Assembly (NCBI GenBank): GCA_045866275.1
Contig: BAAFRX010000024.1
Coordinates: 1-34,225, forward strand
DNA length: 34,225 nucleotides
Reading direction: 5' to 3'
Source: Sideroxyarcus sp045866275
GTDB taxonomy: Bacteria; Pseudomonadota; Gammaproteobacteria; Burkholderiales; Gallionellaceae
The position numbers were made by a program, and so were the translations under genes. The notes below the pieces were generated by a model. It was not told the origin of the DNA and did no database searches. It saw only the letters and a program-made list of their open reading frames with translations. How positions within the stretch are numbered: position 1 is the first letter of the stretch; each line of letters starts with the position of its first letter. This document shows positions 17,604-25,644 of this stretch, piece by piece.

Positions 17604-18737
17604 TCATCGAGCCTCTTGGTTGGGACATGCATACGCGGTGTTGACCCGGTCTTGACTCACTTGATGGATGCGCACCAGATAATCCACCAGTCGTTTCGCG
17701 CGCAGGCAATTCGCCAGCGCCGAAGGATGCTTGTTTAACGGATGCAAATAGTATTCTCTTGGAACACTGCGAAAATTTTCTCCAAGCGAGACATCCACCC
17801 ACAAGTAATGCTCTTTATCCAGTTTTTCCAGCATCGGATCGGCAAACGAAGGTTGCCCCAGAAAACGATGCCAAGGCTCCTGCAGATACATGATGACCGG
17901 CGTTATCCCCCGTTCTTCGCTGACCGTTCGGAAATCGTGGAGCACAGCGGCGTACAACGCCATCTGTTTTTGGGTATAGGCATCGCGTACCGGGTTAAAC
18001 AACAATTTCGTCAATTTCAGCTTTGACAGCGCGGTGTCGTACAGCGTATTGAAACCGGTCTGATTGAGCTCCGCCAGATCGCTTGGCGTCCTTTCGCTGC
18101 AGCGCGAAACGTATTCGGTCATCCGGTTGCCATTCGGTTTTACCCGATACGAAGGGTGGGGCATGCTGTAGTCCTTGTCGCACGATGCACGCCTGGCATG
18201 ATAAGCGCCGGTCAGCACAACATTGATCTGTGCCGGAGCCGTTTTCAGGTCATCCAGCAGTTTGAGGCTGTTATGCACACCATGCCCGTGAAACCCATAA
18301 TTTTTGACGCGGGCGTCCGGGATAAACTGGTTGAAAAAATAAGGGAGTGTCTGATCGTCATTCAGACCTTCTCCGAACATGAACGAGCCGCCGAAGAAAT
18401 TGACCGGGATACTCGGTGCATCCGGTTTTAAATCGGAGGGCGTCCGGCGTGTCCGGTCGGCGTCGATGGTGTAGGTTACGTCGTAAATGACCTCCTCCGG
18501 CTGCCCAGGCTTGGCCACCACCTCGCGCGGATAATAGACCCCGGGGTAGGCGCAGGAGCCATGTGCGCATACATCAAGATATCGATGTCCGGCCGCATTC
18601 CTTCCTTCCTCAAGTTTGGTCGGTGCCTTGCCTGACAGCGGAATCAACTCGACAATTGCGGCACACAATACCACCCCGACTAAAGTTGAAATAAGAATGG
18701 CCAACACTGATTTGGCATGACTGGAATTGCGAGACAT
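17604..18737 (-). CDS. Membrane-anchored SGNH hydrolase-like protein
   Basis: The 377-aa product has a short cytoplasmic N-terminus, one membrane helix (about 11-33) and an extracytoplasmic domain. GGSFMFGEG at 116-124 matches the nucleophile block of SGNH/GDSL esterases (Ser in G-x-S, GEG after it), and a late HPLNKHPSALAN segment may provide the catalytic histidine. Several cysteines in the periplasmic part could form disulfides. Proteins of this kind occur in polysaccharide loci and may remove or transfer O-acyl groups. AGGAAA stands about eight bases before the ATG. It is distantly similar in design to the SGNH protein at 29195. Substrate unknown. Confidence 0.65.
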   Translation of the reverse strand: MSRNSSHAKSVLAILISTLVGVVLCAAIVELIPLSGKAPTKLEEGRNAAGHRYLDVCAHGSCAYPGVYYPREVVAKPGQPEEVIYDVTYTIDADRTRRTPSDLKPDAPSIPVNFFGGSFMFGEGLNDDQTLPYFFNQFIPDARVKNYGFHGHGVHNSLKLLDDLKTAPAQINVVLTGAYHARRASCDKDYSMPHPSYRVKPNGNRMTEYVSRCSERTPSDLAELNQTGFNTLYDTALSKLKLTKLLFNPVRDAYTQKQMALYAAVLHDFRTVSEERGITPVIMYLQEPWHRFLGQPSFADPMLEKLDKEHYLWVDVSLGENFRSVPREYYLHPLNKHPSALANCLRAKRLVDYLVRIHQVSQDRVNTAYACPNQEAR

Positions 18738-18841
18738 GACTGTATTTCCTGTTTTGCAATAGATGATATTCAGCGCGGGTGTGTTGTATATTCGTTAGTC
18801 AGGATAGGCAGCCCCAATAGCCGCGATTTTCCTTTTATTGA

Positions 18842-19738
18842 TTATCGCAAAGCTTTTGGCATGAAGATTTTTACGAAAAACTTAATCATCGACCTGCTAA
18901 AAAGAATTCCGGGATATTCTTTTATTGCATTAAAGGCCCAGAGCAAAGAAAGCAATTTACTGTCGGACCGCAATAAACCGCGCGCTTGGATCATCATGGA
19001 TGACGATACGGCTTTATGGTAAAGTGGGTGATATTTATACTGATCAAGAATGCCGCGAACCGAGAGCCACATCTCCGAATGCTTCGATGAAAAATTATCA
19101 TTATGCTTGCGGTACTTGACTCCAATCCCCTTGATGGTGAGCAGTTTCCCACCTTTTTCAGTTAATTTTAGAAAAAGGTACAGATCTTCAATTTTAAAGC
19201 GTGGATCGTAACCGCCCACCGCTAAAACAGAAGCCCTTACCATCATTACCGACTGTCCCGTCATGCGTCTGCTTCTAAGGAATGCTTCCTCAAACCCGAA
19301 GATGCATTCGCGGCTGCTTTTTTCCTTTATTTTCTTGCTATCTTCATTGAATACCGAGATGCCGGAAAAAACGGCAACAACGCCGAATTTTGCATTTCTT
19401 TCCAACCCATCAACTTGAGCCGTTATTTTGTTTTTTAATAGAACATCGTCCGAAGCCGAAGGTGAAAAATACACCCCTTTGCACCACGCCAAACCCTCAT
19501 TCAATGTTGCGCACAAGCCTTTGTTAGGTCGTGTTCTGAATTCAAATCTTACAAATCTTTGCGTACAGGCTGTCGCCAGTTCTCTGATTTTTTCCACGGA
19601 ATCATCATTCGAGCCGTCGTCAATAATAATCAACTCAATATTTTGATAATCCTGATCGATGATGCTCTGTATGCACTCCTGAATATATTTTCCGTGGTTA
19701 TAGCTCGGTACAATCACGGATACCATGGGTGTAGACAC
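18842..19738 (-). CDS. Family 2 glycosyltransferase
   Basis: The 298-aa product opens with the GT-A signature VSVIVPSYNHGKYIQECIQS, then LIIIDDGSNDDSVEKI. ASDDV near residues 100-104 is the DxD-like metal/nucleotide-sugar site. GGYDPRFKIEDLYLFLKL is the acceptor/base region, with the usual ED. There is no membrane segment except a hydrophobic C-terminal stretch. A GTG at 19738 with AGGAG nine bases upstream is preferred to the ATG four codons in. Its base composition is clearly more AT-rich than the housekeeping genes, suggesting acquisition with the surface-glycan locus. Donor and acceptor sugars unknown. Confidence 0.9.
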   Translation of the reverse strand: MSTPMVSVIVPSYNHGKYIQECIQSIIDQDYQNIELIIIDDGSNDDSVEKIRELATACTQRFVRFEFRTRPNKGLCATLNEGLAWCKGVYFSPSASDDVLLKNKITAQVDGLERNAKFGVVAVFSGISVFNEDSKKIKEKSSRECIFGFEEAFLRSRRMTGQSVMMVRASVLAVGGYDPRFKIEDLYLFLKLTEKGGKLLTIKGIGVKYRKHNDNFSSKHSEMWLSVRGILDQYKYHPLYHKAVSSSMMIQARGLLRSDSKLLSLLWAFNAIKEYPGILFSRSMIKFFVKIFMPKALR

Positions 19739-19845
19739 TTAATCAAACTCCTTAAAATTAAGCAATCGGGAATGTCGGCAGTCGTTATGGAGGCACTTCA
19801 ATTTTCACTCATCGGTTGGATGAGGATTGATCAATACTGCGCTCA

Positions 19846-21114
19846 TCAATCAGTGTTAGGTCGCGCGCGTTGGCGGAGTACTTTAGGGATAAAAATGGCC
19901 ATTGCTGACCAGTAGATCAGATAGTTTACTGCATGTGAAAGCGCGACGCCTTCCAACCCCATTGTTTGAGTAAAAATTACGGTCAAAACATAAAACATTG
20001 CAGAAGATAAGATCTCCGATACCACAAACAATTTGATCATTGCTTTTCCCAGCATCAGGTAAGCGAGTATCCAACTGCCGATTTTCAGAGTATCCCCGAC
20101 CATTTGCCAGGCGAATAACACCTCCATTGGCGCAAATTCAGTACTGAACAGGGCTCGAATAAGGAAGTCCCTATTCAGGTAAATGGCCAAACTGCAGGCT
20201 GCCGCCACGGGAAGAATAATTTTATAGCCTTGAATGATTTCGCGTTTGATATCGGCGGAATGTTGCAGTTCAGATAACTTGGGCAGGTAGTAAACACTTA
20301 ACGTGGTTGTGACCAGCATCAAGTAGAAATTACTCAATCGCCATGCAGCTTCCCAGTATCCGGCCGCATCCCATCCCAGAGTTTCGCCAAGATGGTTGCG
20401 AATCAGAATATGGCTGATTGGCACAGTCACAGCCGAAGTCAACGCCATGATCGTGAATTTTCCCAGGTTTTTTGCGACCTGACGATCGATCCGCCCAAAT
20501 AGGTAACTTGGACGAAACCAGTTTGCGTTGTAAATAAGCGCCAAAGTTACAAAAAATGTCAGTGACTGATAAATCACCAAAGCGACCAGTGCACCGTACA
20601 ACCCCATTTGCATCGCCATCCAAGTCGTTACGGCAAATGCAAACAGGCTGCCGGCAATATTGGCAATCACATAGCGCCGAATCTCTCTTTTACCGTTGAG
20701 AATTGCCTGCAGCAGGGAGTTGAACACGAACAGTACCAGCGTGGTTGAAAACCAGATAAATACGCTGCCGAGACTTTCATCCTTTAGAAACCAACCAGCC
20801 AATTTCTGATTAAAAGCGGCGATGAAAACAGCAATCAACAATGAGCCCGTGAGCGCAATGGCGGCCGCGGTGCGCCATACCGTGTGTTGCCTGGCCGAAT
20901 CCTTGGAATATTCGGCCGTATATTTGGTGACCCCTTGATTGATGGCACCGCTGGCAAAGTTGGTAATCATTTGAACCGCGTTTAGGAACTGCCCCAGAAT
21001 CGCATACCCCGCCGGTCCCACATAGATCGCCAGTATCTTGTTCAAACCGAGCAAAGTCAGCATTTTGATGACAACAGCGATGCCATTCAGCAGACTGGTC
21101 TTGATTAGCGTCAT
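19846..21114 (-). CDS. Wzx-type polysaccharide flippase (WzxE-like)
   Basis: The 422-aa protein has about 12 hydrophobic segments and belongs to the MATE/MOP polysaccharide transporter family. The N-terminal segment (LNKILAIYVGPAGYAILGQF) and INQGVTKYTAEY resemble WzxE, the flippase of enterobacterial common antigen lipid III, whose last sugar is a 4-amino-4,6-dideoxygalactose derivative. It probably moves an undecaprenyl-linked oligosaccharide across the inner membrane. It starts five bases after the aminotransferase stop, so both are on one minus-strand transcript that may continue into the GT2 gene. Assignment to a precise glycan is not possible. Confidence 0.9.
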   Translation of the reverse strand: MTLIKTSLLNGIAVVIKMLTLLGLNKILAIYVGPAGYAILGQFLNAVQMITNFASGAINQGVTKYTAEYSKDSARQHTVWRTAAAIALTGSLLIAVFIAAFNQKLAGWFLKDESLGSVFIWFSTTLVLFVFNSLLQAILNGKREIRRYVIANIAGSLFAFAVTTWMAMQMGLYGALVALVIYQSLTFFVTLALIYNANWFRPSYLFGRIDRQVAKNLGKFTIMALTSAVTVPISHILIRNHLGETLGWDAAGYWEAAWRLSNFYLMLVTTTLSVYYLPKLSELQHSADIKREIIQGYKIILPVAAACSLAIYLNRDFLIRALFSTEFAPMEVLFAWQMVGDTLKIGSWILAYLMLGKAMIKLFVVSEILSSAMFYVLTVIFTQTMGLEGVALSHAVNYLIYWSAMAIFIPKVLRQRARPNTD

Positions 21115-21119
21115 GGAAG

Positions 21120-22256
21120 TTATTTGATGCGGAAAGCGTTGCAGGCTTCAATCACCGCATTCACCTGCTCATGACTCATCACCGGACTGATGGGTAAACT
21201 GAGCACTTGTTTGTGGATGGTTTCGGTGAGCGGGTGGTGTTCTTTATTCCAGTTCCGGTAAGCTTGCTGCTGATGTGGTGGTATCGGATAGTGGATCAAG
21301 GTTTGCACGCCGGCAGCACCTAAGTGTGCTTGCAGGGCTTCGCGCTCTTCTGTACGAACTACGTAGAGGTGAAATACATGTGATCCCAGTGTTTCCGGGG
21401 TATTTTCGGCGGCGATGGGTTGTTGAATGACGGGATTGTGAATGCCCTTGGCATAAGCCAGCGCAATTTCCTTGCGCCGCGCTGTTTCTGCGTCTAAATG
21501 CTTCAGCTTTACGCGTAATAAAGCTGCTTGCATTTCATCCAAACGGCTGTTGACACCTTGGTACAGATTCTCGTATTTCTTGTGGCTACCGTAGTTGCCC
21601 AGAGCCCGAATTGTTCGCGCCAATTCCTCGTTATTGGTCGTGACAGCGCCGGCATCGCCTAGTGCACCGAGATTTTTTCCGGGGTAAAAGCTGAAGCCGG
21701 AGGCATGTCCCCAGTTGCCTGCCTTTTTACCGTTGATTTCCGCGCCGTGAGCCTGGGCAGAGTCTTCCAGGACCAGTAGTTGGTGCTGATCGGCCAGCGC
21801 CATAATTTCTGGCATGGGTGCAAGTTGGCCATAAAGATGAACCGCTACAATAGCTCTAGTTTTGGGCGTAATGGCGGCTGCGGCTTTAATCGGACACAGG
21901 TTGTACGTGGCAGCATCCGGTTCCACCAATGCCGGTTTGAGTTGATTCTCGGTAATAGCCAATATGCTCGCAATATAGGTATTGGCCGGTACTATTACCT
22001 CGTCGCCTTCCTTTAATTTGCCCAGCGTTTTCCATGCTCGTAACGTCAGGGTCAAGGCATCCAAGCCATTGGCCACGCCGACACAGTGCCGGGTGCCACA
22101 GTAGTCACTAAATTCCCGCTCGAAAGCATGGAGTTCGCGGCCTTGAATGTACCAGCCTGAATCGATCACATTCGTGGCCGCTTGGATTAACGCGTCTCTA
22201 TATTGGGCGTTAATACCCTTTAAATCTAAAAACGGGATCAATTGGGATGGCTCCAT
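21120..22256 (-). CDS. DegT/DnrJ/EryC1 sugar aminotransferase (FdtB/QdtB-like)
   Basis: The 378-aa PLP enzyme transfers an amino group from glutamate to a nucleotide keto-sugar. The Schiff-base lysine is K184 in FSFYPGKNLGALGD. D155 in VLEDSAQAHG contacts the pyridine nitrogen, and NSRLDEMQAALLRVKL is the family block. The presence of an FdtA-like 3,4-ketoisomerase gene nearby points to a dTDP-3-keto-6-deoxyhexose substrate, giving a 3-amino-3,6-dideoxyhexose (Fuc3N or Qui3N). The start at 22256 lacks a clear ribosome-binding site but gives the standard N-terminus. It is divergent from the acetyltransferase genes across a 353-bp gap. Confidence 0.9.
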   Translation of the reverse strand: MEPSQLIPFLDLKGINAQYRDALIQAATNVIDSGWYIQGRELHAFEREFSDYCGTRHCVGVANGLDALTLTLRAWKTLGKLKEGDEVIVPANTYIASILAITENQLKPALVEPDAATYNLCPIKAAAAITPKTRAIVAVHLYGQLAPMPEIMALADQHQLLVLEDSAQAHGAEINGKKAGNWGHASGFSFYPGKNLGALGDAGAVTTNNEELARTIRALGNYGSHKKYENLYQGVNSRLDEMQAALLRVKLKHLDAETARRKEIALAYAKGIHNPVIQQPIAAENTPETLGSHVFHLYVVRTEEREALQAHLGAAGVQTLIHYPIPPHQQQAYRNWNKEHHPLTETIHKQVLSLPISPVMSHEQVNAVIEACNAFRIK

Positions 22257-22451
22257 TTATATGGCATGACTTACCAGTCAATATTGGAATGAAGCTGGTA
22301 TTAAGCGGGTTTATCTGTCTGTTTCAGTTGTCTGGCGCTTACCCATTCGAGGCGAATTTGCCGACGATTCCCGTAACATATTTCACTGTTGCGCCCGCTC
22401 CGTGCGGGGCGGACCTGCCAGTAGTTCGTGGCACCTAACCCGACCAAGGTC

Positions 22452-22475
22452 TTTTGGGTCAGATTCTAACCCGGA
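22452..22475 (+). repeat. Degenerate copy of the GGGTCGGGTTTCAACCCGAC-type palindrome
   Basis: The core GGGTCAGATTCTAACCCG lines up with the palindrome at 17363-17387 with about six differences in 24 positions and keeps the GGGT/ACCC arms. It lies eight bases before the diverged window-end repeat. Confidence 0.4.
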
Positions 22476-22482
22476 TCGAACT

Positions 22483-22540
22483 TGATAGGGCAACACTTTT
22501 TCTGTAAAAGTCATCACAAGCAAGCTTCCTGAGGCCGGGC
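22483..22540 (+). repeat. Diverged internal copy of the window-end repeat
   Basis: Aligned without gaps to 34117-34174, this 58-base stretch differs at about 12 positions (roughly 79% identity), and TTTTCTGTAAAAGT is exact. It has the orientation of the right-end copy. Homology fades after 22540, so only the outer end of the element remains. It is an old relic of the same or a related element. Confidence 0.7.
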
Positions 22541-22609
22541 TGTAGAAATACGTAGGGAAACACTTACGGTTTCTGGTGATTGCCGAATATTCGAAGAATG
22601 GAGAACAAG

Positions 22610-23128
22610 ATGGAAGGTATTCATGCACTGGCCGATGTGCAATCAACAAATGTTGGTAAAGGCACCCGTATCTGGCAGTTCTGCGTGGTACTGGCCGGGG
22701 CGAAGATAGGCAGCAACTGCAATGTGTGCGCGCATGTTTTTATCGAGAATGATGTGGTGGTGGGCGATAACGTGACCATCAAGTCGGGTGTGCAGCTGTG
22801 GGATGGGATACGGCTGCAGGATGATGTGTTTATCGGGCCGAATGTAACCTTTACCAACGACCTCTTTCCGCGCAGCAGGCAGTATCCCGAAGCCTTTGCG
22901 GTGACGACCGTCAAGGCTGGTGCTTCAGTCGGGGGGGGGGCGACTATTCTGCCGGGCATCGTGATAGGCCGACGGGCCATGGTTGGGGCCGGAGCGGTGG
23001 TGACGAAATCGGTGCCGGATGGGGCTGTCGTGGTCGGCAATCCTGCGCGCATCATTCGATATGTGTGCAGCAGCGATGAGTGCTTCCCCGTCGATCCCGC
23101 TACGCAAGGCGGCACGCGTGACGGGTAA
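22610..23128 (+). CDS. Left-handed beta-helix sugar O/N-acetyltransferase (FdtC/WbbJ-like)
   Basis: The 172-aa product consists of hexapeptide repeats (for example IGSNCNVCAHVFIENDVVVG, IGPNVTF and IVIGRRAMVGAGAVVTKSV), forming a trimeric beta-helix acyl-CoA transferase. The short loop with FTNDLFPRSRQYP is typical of enzymes acetylating nucleotide 3-amino sugars such as FdtC/QdtC, so it probably N-acetylates the product of the FdtB-like enzyme. The ATG at 22610 has GGAG six bases upstream and is preferred to ATG 22598. The stop overlaps the GNAT gene start. Confidence 0.88.
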   Translation: MEGIHALADVQSTNVGKGTRIWQFCVVLAGAKIGSNCNVCAHVFIENDVVVGDNVTIKSGVQLWDGIRLQDDVFIGPNVTFTNDLFPRSRQYPEAFAVTTVKAGASVGGGATILPGIVIGRRAMVGAGAVVTKSVPDGAVVVGNPARIIRYVCSSDECFPVDPATQGGTRDG

Positions 23129-23645
23129 AACCTTGAGCTTTCGTAACGCTTGCGCGGAGGATGCGGCCTTTATCTTGTCGTTGCGCACCGACACCGAAAA
23201 ATCGCGTTATCTCAGCGCCGTTAGTGCCGATATTGCCGACCAGAAAGCCTGGCTTGCGCGTTATGCTCAAGCGGATGACCAAGCATATTTCATAATCGAA
23301 TATCAGGGCGAGCCGATTGGAACGGTGCGGCTGTACAATCCGCTGGGCGACAGTTTTTGCTGGGGGTCGTGGATATTGAAAGACACCCGACCGGGCCACG
23401 CGGCAATGGAATCGGCGCTAATGGTGTATGCCTACGGTATCGACCATCTCGGTTTCAAGGGGGCGCATCTTGATGTGCGCAAGGGCAACGAGCGCGTATG
23501 GCGGTTCCACGAACGTTTCGGTGCCCGTCGGGTTGCCGAAACGGCAGAAGATTATCTCTATCGCCTGGACGGTGAGGCAATACAGGTTTCCCGTCATCGT
23601 TATCGGCGCTTTCTGGATGGAAACGTTCAAGTGGAGTTTTTATGA
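23118..23645 (+). CDS. GNAT family N-acetyltransferase (RimJ/RimL type)
   Basis: The 175-aa product has the GNAT core: LSFRNACAEDAAFILSLR at the N-terminus, YFIIEYQGEPIGTVRLYNP (beta strands 3-4) and a late NERVWRFHERFGARRV helix near the acetyl-CoA site, as in RimL-like and sugar N-acetyltransferases. A GTG at 23118 with AAGGCGG upstream and a ten-base overlap with the preceding gene fits operon spacing; ATG 23076 is an alternative. It overlaps fdtA by four bases. In a nucleotide-amino-sugar operon it may acylate a second position or another sugar. Its exact role is uncertain. Confidence 0.85.
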   Translation: MTGKTLSFRNACAEDAAFILSLRTDTEKSRYLSAVSADIADQKAWLARYAQADDQAYFIIEYQGEPIGTVRLYNPLGDSFCWGSWILKDTRPGHAAMESALMVYAYGIDHLGFKGAHLDVRKGNERVWRFHERFGARRVAETAEDYLYRLDGEAIQVSRHRYRRFLDGNVQVEFL

Positions 23646-24058
23646 GCATTCAACGCTGCAAAATCATCGAATTGCCAAAAATCACTGACCCGCGCGGAAA
23701 CCTCTCGTTTATCGAGGGCGGGCAACACATCCCATTTGATATAAAGCGCGTGTACTATCTTTATGACGTGCCCGGTGGCTCTGATCGCGGTTCGCATGCA
23801 CATAAAAACTTGCATCAGTTTATTGTAGCCATGTCGGGCAGCTTTGATGTCGTGCTGGATGATGGTGCGGAAAAAAAACGCTTCCACCTGAATCGTTCCT
23901 ATTATGGTTTATACGTCTGCCCGATGATGTGGCGAGATTTGGATAATTTTTCTTCGGGAGCTGTGTGCATGGTGCTAGCTTCTGCGCATTACGACGAGAC
24001 TGATTACATCCGCGACTACTCGAAATTCATGACGGCCGTGGCTGCCGCTAAAGCATGA
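23642..24058 (+). CDS. fdtA: dTDP-6-deoxy-hex-4-ulose 3,4-ketoisomerase (FdtA/QdtA-like)
   Basis: The 138-aa cupin (WxcM-like) moves the keto group of dTDP-4-keto-6-deoxyglucose from C4 to C3, the step before transamination. The diagnostic RGSHAHKNLHQF block (residues 49-60) holds the active-site histidines, and DPRGNLSFIEGG and LYVCPMMWRDLDNFSSGAVC are also conserved. Whether the product has galacto (Fdt) or gluco (Qdt) configuration cannot be read from the sequence. It overlaps the GNAT stop (ATGA) and the next small frame (ATGA). RmlA and RmlB, needed for the precursor, are not in the window. Confidence 0.9.
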   Translation: MSIQRCKIIELPKITDPRGNLSFIEGGQHIPFDIKRVYYLYDVPGGSDRGSHAHKNLHQFIVAMSGSFDVVLDDGAEKKRFHLNRSYYGLYVCPMMWRDLDNFSSGAVCMVLASAHYDETDYIRDYSKFMTAVAAAKA

Positions 24059-24135
24059 ACATAAAAGAAGTCAAGTTCCCGGACCTACCCTGGTCTGGTG
24101 ACACTGCATGTCACGATACTTTCAGATATGAATGA
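24055..24135 (+). CDS. 26-aa ORF coupled to fdtA
   Basis: An ATG overlaps the fdtA stop (ATGA) and opens a 26-codon frame beginning MNIKEVKFPDLPWSGD. It ends two bases before the stem of a terminator hairpin. It could be the start of a former longer operon gene cut short, or a genuine microprotein. The product is hydrophilic and has no recognisable domain. The coupling overlap is the only positive evidence. Confidence 0.3.
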   Translation: MNIKEVKFPDLPWSGDTACHDTFRYE

Positions 24136-24137
24136 TG

Positions 24138-24166
24138 CCTGCCGGCGTGTGGTGAGTGCCGGCAGG
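24138..24166 (+). terminator. Terminator after the acetyltransferase-fdtA operon
   Basis: CCTGCCGGC (24138-24146) and GCCGGCAGG (24158-24166) form a perfect nine-base stem with an 11-base loop, followed by TTTCAGTTTCT. It lies 80 bp after the fdtA stop and directly after the 26-aa frame. Confidence 0.75.
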
Positions 24167-24453
24167 TTTCAGTTTCTATCCCGGCAAGAATCTTTGCGCG
24201 CTTGGCGAGCGTGTAGCACGAAAGCACTTGACTGGGGGTGCCTCCGTTCCGGACCTGCACATGATGGGAAATCACGCAGTTCCAGTGAGCGTGGAAATCA
24301 CCTGCTTTCGCTGAAATTAGCCGCGTCAGAGGATACTATCTCTATTCGGATTCGTGTCACTGTACGCGCCCGTTGCGCTCAATTTCATGAGGCTGGTTGC
24401 CGCTGGGTGCAATTGCTACAATGCGCGCCCACTTGACACAGGCCATACCGCCA
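24167..24453. other. Intergenic region
   Basis: No gene is evident between the terminator and the lipid kinase start. TACAAT at 24417-24422 could be a -10 element for the kinase gene, about 32 bp before its ATG, but no -35 box has good spacing. Confidence 0.45.
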
Positions 24454-25449
24454 ATGCTTGAACCACGCCCATTCAGTACAGGATCAGTCGCAGCGCGAAT
24501 TGGGGTTATTTTTAATCCGGGGAGCGGGGCGAACCTCAAGTCCCCCGATGCCATGCGCCGCGTGCTCGATGCCCATCCGGACATTCCGTATTGCAACGTC
24601 TCGGATCCGGATTCTGTTGCTCGCGCACTGGATGAGCTGGCTGCGCATGACGTAAATATTGTGGCTATCAGTGGTGGTGACGGTACGGTGCACGCCGTGA
24701 TCAGCACGCTTTTGAACCGCAATCCATTTCCTCAACTTCCTTTGCTGGCCATTTTGCATTCCGGCACCACCAATATGACGGCGGGCGATATCGGCTATCG
24801 CGGCCGTCCGCATCGGGCGCTGAAATGTCTCATTCGGCGTGCGACCGGCGACGCCGAGGGGTTGCATATCCTGCGGCGACACATCATTTGCGTGAATCCG
24901 GGGGCGGGGCGCGCCCCGTTGTATGGCATGTTTTTTGGCGCGGCGGCAATTTGCCAGGGCATCGAATATTGCCGTGGCAAAGTTCATCGCGTGGGTTTGC
25001 GCGGCGAAATTGGTCCGGGAGTCGCAATGTTGCGTTTCGCGCTGGCGATGGCGCGCGGTGAACGCGATATTGTGTCGCCGGTGACGGTTGGGGTGTCCAT
25101 GGATGGCTCGCCGGTATTAACCTCCGAATGTGAAATTTTCCACGTGACAACCCTGAAGCGCCTGTTTCTGGGATTGCGCCCGTTCTGGGGCAAGGAAGAT
25201 GCGCCGTTGCACTTCAGTTGTGTGCGCGCGCATCCGCGTCACTGGGTGCGGGCGTTGCCGGGCCTGTTGCGCGGCAAGATCAACCGTTTCATGACTCCGG
25301 AGAATGGCTACATCAGCCACAATGTGCGCCGTCTTGAACTCCGGTTCGATGGGGATTTCACCGTGGACGGTGAAATTTTCGCGACTGCGCCAGATACGCC
25401 GCTGGTGCTGACCGATGGTGGGACGCTGGATTTTGTACGGTTGACGTGA
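24454..25449 (+). CDS. Diacylglycerol-kinase-family lipid kinase
   Basis: The 331-aa product has the DAGK catalytic domain: an N-terminal IGVIFNPGSG strand-loop and the nucleotide-binding SGGDGTVHAVIS (73-84). HSGTTNMTAGDIG is followed by a long second domain ending in DGEIFATAPDTPLVL, where the conserved DGE contributes to the active site. Family members phosphorylate diacylglycerol, sphingoid bases or other lipids. The ATG at 24454 is chosen because upstream starts would overlap the candidate -10 box. It stands alone between the sugar operon and an unrecognised gene. Actual lipid substrate unknown. Confidence 0.87.
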   Translation: MLEPRPFSTGSVAARIGVIFNPGSGANLKSPDAMRRVLDAHPDIPYCNVSDPDSVARALDELAAHDVNIVAISGGDGTVHAVISTLLNRNPFPQLPLLAILHSGTTNMTAGDIGYRGRPHRALKCLIRRATGDAEGLHILRRHIICVNPGAGRAPLYGMFFGAAAICQGIEYCRGKVHRVGLRGEIGPGVAMLRFALAMARGERDIVSPVTVGVSMDGSPVLTSECEIFHVTTLKRLFLGLRPFWGKEDAPLHFSCVRAHPRHWVRALPGLLRGKINRFMTPENGYISHNVRRLELRFDGDFTVDGEIFATAPDTPLVLTDGGTLDFVRLT

Positions 25450-25644
25450 AACTCGCGCGGCGACTTGTTCGCACCCTCTCCGTCCGATGGGCGATCTGGG
25501 GCGACTCGGACTTTTCATTTTTTGGGGTGGCCCGCTGCGCCCCATGAGCATCAGTTCAGTTAGTGTGTATGGATGCGCCAGAGACTGGCTGATGCAGGCC
25601 AAATTTCTGACGTATGAATAATCCAAGATGAAATCAAATTGCGC
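25450..25644. other. Intergenic region
   Basis: The region contains a T-rich stretch (CTTTTCATTTTTT near 25511-25523) preceded by GC-rich inverted segments, and GGGGTGG/GCGCCCC arms near 25524-25543. Some of this may stop transcription after the lipid kinase. No gene is seen. Confidence 0.35.

Larger units (their letters stand above)
22257..22609. other. Divergent intergenic region with repeat relics
   Basis: No gene is seen between the aminotransferase and acetyltransferase starts. The gap holds a GC-rich imperfect hairpin (CGCCCGC/GCGGGGCG near 22393-22412), a degenerate copy of the TGTGGGTCGG-type palindrome (22452-22475) and a diverged copy of the window-end repeat (22483-22540). Promoters for both directions should lie here, but none is clear enough to call. 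Confidence 0.6.
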
